This document shows positions 60,158 through 64,000 of a stretch of DNA of 64,000 bases, one piece after another. Location: the NCBI GenBank assembly GCA_030015575.1, contig CM057338.1, forward strand, positions 827,010,353-827,074,352, read 5' to 3'. The notes under the pieces were generated by a model that searched no databases, had not been told where the DNA came from, and saw nothing but the letters and a program-made list of their open reading frames with translations. Within the stretch, counting starts at the first letter, position 1. The number at the start of each line of letters is the position of its first letter. The translations under genes and the position numbers were made by a program. Source of the stretch: Agapanthus africanus (taxonomy: Eukaryota > Streptophyta > Magnoliopsida > Asparagales > Amaryllidaceae).

Positions 60158-62072
60158 TGTTGGCTATAGTGCTCTCAAGGCAATTATTGTAATTGCAGGA
60201 AGGCGCTTATAATGATTGATGGAGGACCTATACGGGTAGAACAGTCTTACTCGAGATGATAGTATAGTATCTGGTTCATCTCTATCATCATTTATATGTA
60301 TTATGTGGTATTACGGACCACTATTACATATTGATAGAGCCCATAAGATTCATGCTTGACTGCCAGGTTATTATGGTGATCACACTTATGAGAACTAGAT
60401 AGTCTATAAGCATATCTTTAAATGTCCCTAGTCATGGGAATATCAAGACCGAGCATCGATATTTCAGAGTAGACCAGTGTATACGTTTCTTAACCCCGAC
60501 GAGGGGCGATGGCCGGTCTCACAGCCATTGGTGTCAGTTAGTCACCAAAAATAGTATACAGGTGCTCATTGGGTTATAAGTTACAGTGGACGGACTCGTC
60601 GGGAACATGCTAGATGGTATTATACCTATTTTCATATAGCATTTCTCTGGTGACATGAGTACAGCTTAGTCTGTTGACCGGAGATCGTCATTTGTTTTGT
60701 GTGAGTTCTTACTATGCTTTGATTACTGCCCAACCACGGCTCTACTGAGTTGTGCAAACAGATTTTAGTTGAGTACAGTCCCGAGCTACATGGAGGCAGT
60801 GAGCGGATCGTCAAGGATTCGTCTCTTCCGTGTTGGGGGTAGATGCCACGCTGTGTATGGATGGCCTTCACCAGAAATTCTTGGCCAAGGTGGACGAGAA
60901 TTACTGAGTTGGATCAGTAGTTTCTCAGTGGATGATGGGTTTCACACCAACACGACTTATCGCGTTATTAGGGATCTAATTTTATCCACCCCTATACCCG
61001 ATATGCGATACTCTTAAACGAACAGACCAGACTGTATAGAGATTGTCACTTTTAGGCTCAGTAGGTATACAAACGAGTTTGCTTGTCAACCTTCCTTTTG
61101 TTCAATACATGTGTAGCCGTTACGTATAGCTAGTGCCGCTGACATGCTTGTAATTAAACCCACTTCCAACGTATTGTCGAGTCTATAGATTCCCATACGG
61201 TGGGTTTAACCACAAGTCTTTTCTTCCATTCAGCTCTATTTAAGGCCATCTACTTGATTTAATTGATAACTAACACATATATTTTTATAATTTCCTACAT
61301 ATATGTTCGATTAGGCGTCTATTTAGTGTTCATTATTGCATTAAATGTATATGTACTACTCATAGTTGGCACACTTCATGTGTCTCTATTGTATAAGTCA
61401 TGTCCATCTAAATTAGTTTTTTCTTTCTTTCTTTTTATTTAATATGAGAGGTTTATTTTACTCCTTGTGGATGCACTAATGTCATATTTTGTTATATTGT
61501 CGCTCATTTATCTTAACATTTTCGTTCAGCTGCATATTTTCTGACACGTTTTTTTATTGCTAAACATTTTTATGAAGTTAGCATGCAGTAATTTTAGACT
61601 TTTATATATTTTATTGAATTTTTCCTCCATATTCCATATGACTAATACTCCAGAAACACTTTTATGAACCCGCTGACGTGCTTATGGTTAAACCCATTGC
61701 CTGCGAAATGATGTAGTGTACGTATTTTGATACGTACTCAGGTTCGATTAAAACACGTGTTTTTGTTCACGTGCTTTTAATCGGACATTTTGTTAATACT
61801 AGCCGGTTTGAAAGATAGCCAGGTTATCACATTTTGGATTATATATCTCTTTTTAGTATCTCGGCTTTCGTATTTTGACAGAATACGGTGTTTATATGAA
61901 TACGAGTATTTGTATAAATACGTGTATTTGTGTCTTGATATAAATACGGGTATTTGTATCTTGATATAAATACAGGTATTTATATCTTATACGAATACGG
62001 GTATTCGTATTTTGATGTGAATATGGGTGTATGTATTTGTAGCATATACTTGTATTAGTGTATTTGTATATA

Positions 62073-62135
<63 letters not shown>

Positions 62136-62687
62136 ACAATGAGATGGCTCTCTTATCTTCTCACCTTTTCTTGTTTGTGTAGGAAAGTTGTAGGCTTGTG
62201 AGTCACAACCCCACTCATTACAAAACAAAAAAAAAAGAAAAGAGAGAAAGAAAAGAAAATGAGTGGTTCTCATTTTAGAGCTTCTTCTTCCTCCTCTCTT
62301 GATTTTTTCTAACTTGAGAATAGAAAAGGATAAAGAGAGAAATATTAGAGATTAGCCACTACTACATCTCTAGTGATCATTTCCTAGTAAGTTTTGATCA
62401 CTTGTAAAGTTAAAGCCTAGGTTAGTGATCTTTCAAGGTGGATCATCTTCGACGAGGAAGCCCGACTCCCAAACTCTTTTCTGACGACCTAAGAGCGTAA
62501 GAAGTGGCATAAAAGATGAAGGACACGACTACAAATGTTGTAATCACTAACCTAGTAGTTAACTCTTTCTAGTTTAGTGTTTGAATTCGATTCTAGGTTA
62601 TAGAGTTCGTGCTCAAGTTTTGAAAATTTTCGTTTTGTATTCCGCATGGTCGCTAGTTTGCGGTACGAGCACGAGCGTCTACCTACA
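60158..62687 (+). repeat. 5' LTR of the right-hand copia
   Basis: About 2.53 kb, including a roughly 450-bp foreign block at 61214-61662. On both sides of that block the LTR carries similar sequence (CGCTGACATGCTT at 61137, CGCTGACGTGCTT at 61671). A run of TACGGGTATTTG-like words (about 61880-62030) forms a degenerate repeat. The LTR ends GAGCGTCTACCTACA. Confidence 0.85.
62075..62137. repeat. (TA)n then (TG)n microsatellite
   Basis: About 20 TA units are followed by about eight TG units, within the LTR. Confidence 0.95.
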
Positions 62688-62700
62688 TGGTATCAGAGCC
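62688..62700 (+). other. Primer-binding site (initiator tRNA-Met), right-hand copia
   Basis: TGGTATCAGAGCC lies directly after the LTR end CTACA. Confidence 0.93.
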
Positions 62701-64000
62701 ACCCAAACACTAGAATTAGTTTTAAACGATATTTACATTTCGAAACAAAAAAATTCCGTTTTTCGATAACTGAAAATCAAGTTTCTGTCGTTTTTTATTT
62801 GATCTCAGAATTTTTTTTAAACAAGTACAGAGATCTTATCATGAGATTTAAGAACTTGGGAAGAAATTCAAGGACCTAACTCAAATGAAAAACTACTAGT
62901 CCATGTTTTCTCAACCTGGATAGTTTTCCTTTGTCATCTGGTCGCCCCTTCTTTTAGGTGCTTTATCTCATGAAAACTTGGTTTTTGGTTATGTTTGTTT
63001 TGTCCCAGATTTCATATACTGTTATCTTTGTATTCGGGCAACACGGAAAGTTTTAAATCAAAAATTTTGCATTATTTATATCTTTGTGTTTGTATACGTC
63101 GTTTAATTACTATAGGTCAATTAGACGAGATTGCAAATACTTACTTCCGCTGTGATAATATATATCTTGTGATAGTTTAGTCGGATTGTCGTGTTGGATA
63201 GCCCCTCATGCGATTTGTTTGTTCAAGTTTTATTATTTTTATTTGTTTATTCAGGACGAGCGGCCGGATTGTGGTCGTCATTGCCGTTTGATGTATATTC
63301 ATTTTGGGACACGTCCAGGTTGCAGGCGTAGTCACCATTGCATATATTTTTCATTACTTGTACTAAGATACCCCGCGATGGAGTGCTCGGATAGTCAGAT
63401 TCAAGAATGCAGCGGGTGACCTTCTCATGGAGTCAAAACCGGGTGACCTCATTCTTTGATTGGCGGGTTGCTCGCCGCACTTATAGAGGATGTAGCTCTG
63501 ACCCACGGAGGAGTGCTTAAGTTATCAGATTCTAGAAAGTAAGGGGTATCCCGTTTCTAGGATTGGCGAGTAGCTTGCCACGCTCGTAGGGGTCTTGGTT
63601 CGAGATTGTACGGGCTATCCACACGACCGGGGAATGTTGGTTTTCGTTTGCGGCTCAAACGAAACACGAGGCTCCTACTTTATCCGCTATTCCATCTTGT
63701 TTATCGCATGCATGTGATGTTTATTACTTGTCTGTGATGATATATATGAATGTTGTATATGTTTTGCACCCACGCTAGCCCTGCGCATGCATTGCCGCAA
63801 GTTAAGTAATCTTACGGTGAAGTCCCCGGACCCCATGGCGAATGCGAGTGGCATATACGTATATTCTATTTTGGTTGTTTCTGTGATGCATATGAGCTTG
63901 ATTGATGGGATCACATTATAGGTTTAATGCAAGGAAAACAAACCTTATTGATGTTGTCGGAATAATTTTTAAAACTACTCGGTTTTCTTCAAAACCACTT
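62701..64000 (+). other. Non-coding 5' leader of the right-hand copia
   Basis: No gene is seen. Two units resembling those in the other copia leaders contain TTGGCGGGTTGCTCGCCGC (63460) and TTGGCGAGTAGCTTGCCACG (63562). Each can fold into a short GGC/GCC hairpin. If the layout matches the other elements, the triple stem-loop would lie near 64.5 kb. Confidence 0.7.

Larger units (their letters stand above)
60158..64000 (+). mobile_element. Plus-strand copia element, 5' part, runs off the window
   Basis: The 5' LTR (60158-62687), tRNA primer site (62688-62700) and non-coding leader (62701 to the end) are present; coding sequence would lie beyond 64000. The LTR start TGTTGGCTATAGTGCTCTC is related to that of the inner copia. 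The possible left target duplication is GCTAT (60153-60157). Confidence 0.85.

Overview
The window looks like nuclear DNA of a flowering plant, probably a eudicot. It is AT-rich and dominated by LTR retrotransposons nested inside one another, with plant-type splice signals, microsatellites and one clear single-copy plant gene, an F-box/kelch protein of the SKIP30 type (coding exon 50203-51288, + strand). I see no bacterial, organellar, rRNA, tRNA or CRISPR features.

Left block (1-37 kb) is a stack of insertions. The oldest layer is a minus-strand Ty3/gypsy pol relic (88-4145), split by a solo LTR with a 5-bp target duplication (1032-3107). A minus-strand Ty1/copia element begins at 4146. Its 3' LTR is split by a second, complete minus-strand copia element (5763-18352, duplication CCAGG), which carries a solo gypsy LTR in its leader (11726-14463, duplication TGACC). 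The pol of the outer copia (18909-32083) is split by a complete plus-strand chromovirus-type gypsy element (19720-29629, duplication ATGTA). The outer copia's primer-binding site lies at 34660, followed by a stub of its 5' LTR and a gypsy LTR.

Middle block (37-52.5 kb) is the gene-bearing part. It holds the 3' end and LTR of a Tat/Athila-like gypsy element (37080-39279). Next is a small two-exon minus-strand reading frame (40064-41767), whose intron contains CACTA-like end sequence, a MITE and arrays of short repeats. Then comes the SKIP30-type gene, whose single coding exon is preceded by three predicted 5'-UTR exons reaching back to about 42.2 kb.

Right block (52.5-64 kb) is again nested retroelements. 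A short-LTR copia element (from 52592) is broken by a solo gypsy LTR (53514-58686), which is itself broken by a solo copia LTR (54854-57064). A second gypsy LTR (from 59544) is cut by a plus-strand copia element whose 5' LTR (60158-62687), primer-binding site and non-coding leader run off the end of the window.

The most interesting signal is in the non-coding leaders of the two minus-strand copia elements. Each has three evenly spaced stem-loops with a shared loop but different arms, and in one of them the arm bases change in a compensatory way between elements. Both elements also lack a recognisable gag upstream of pol. All readings are by eye; no alignment, folding or database search was run.
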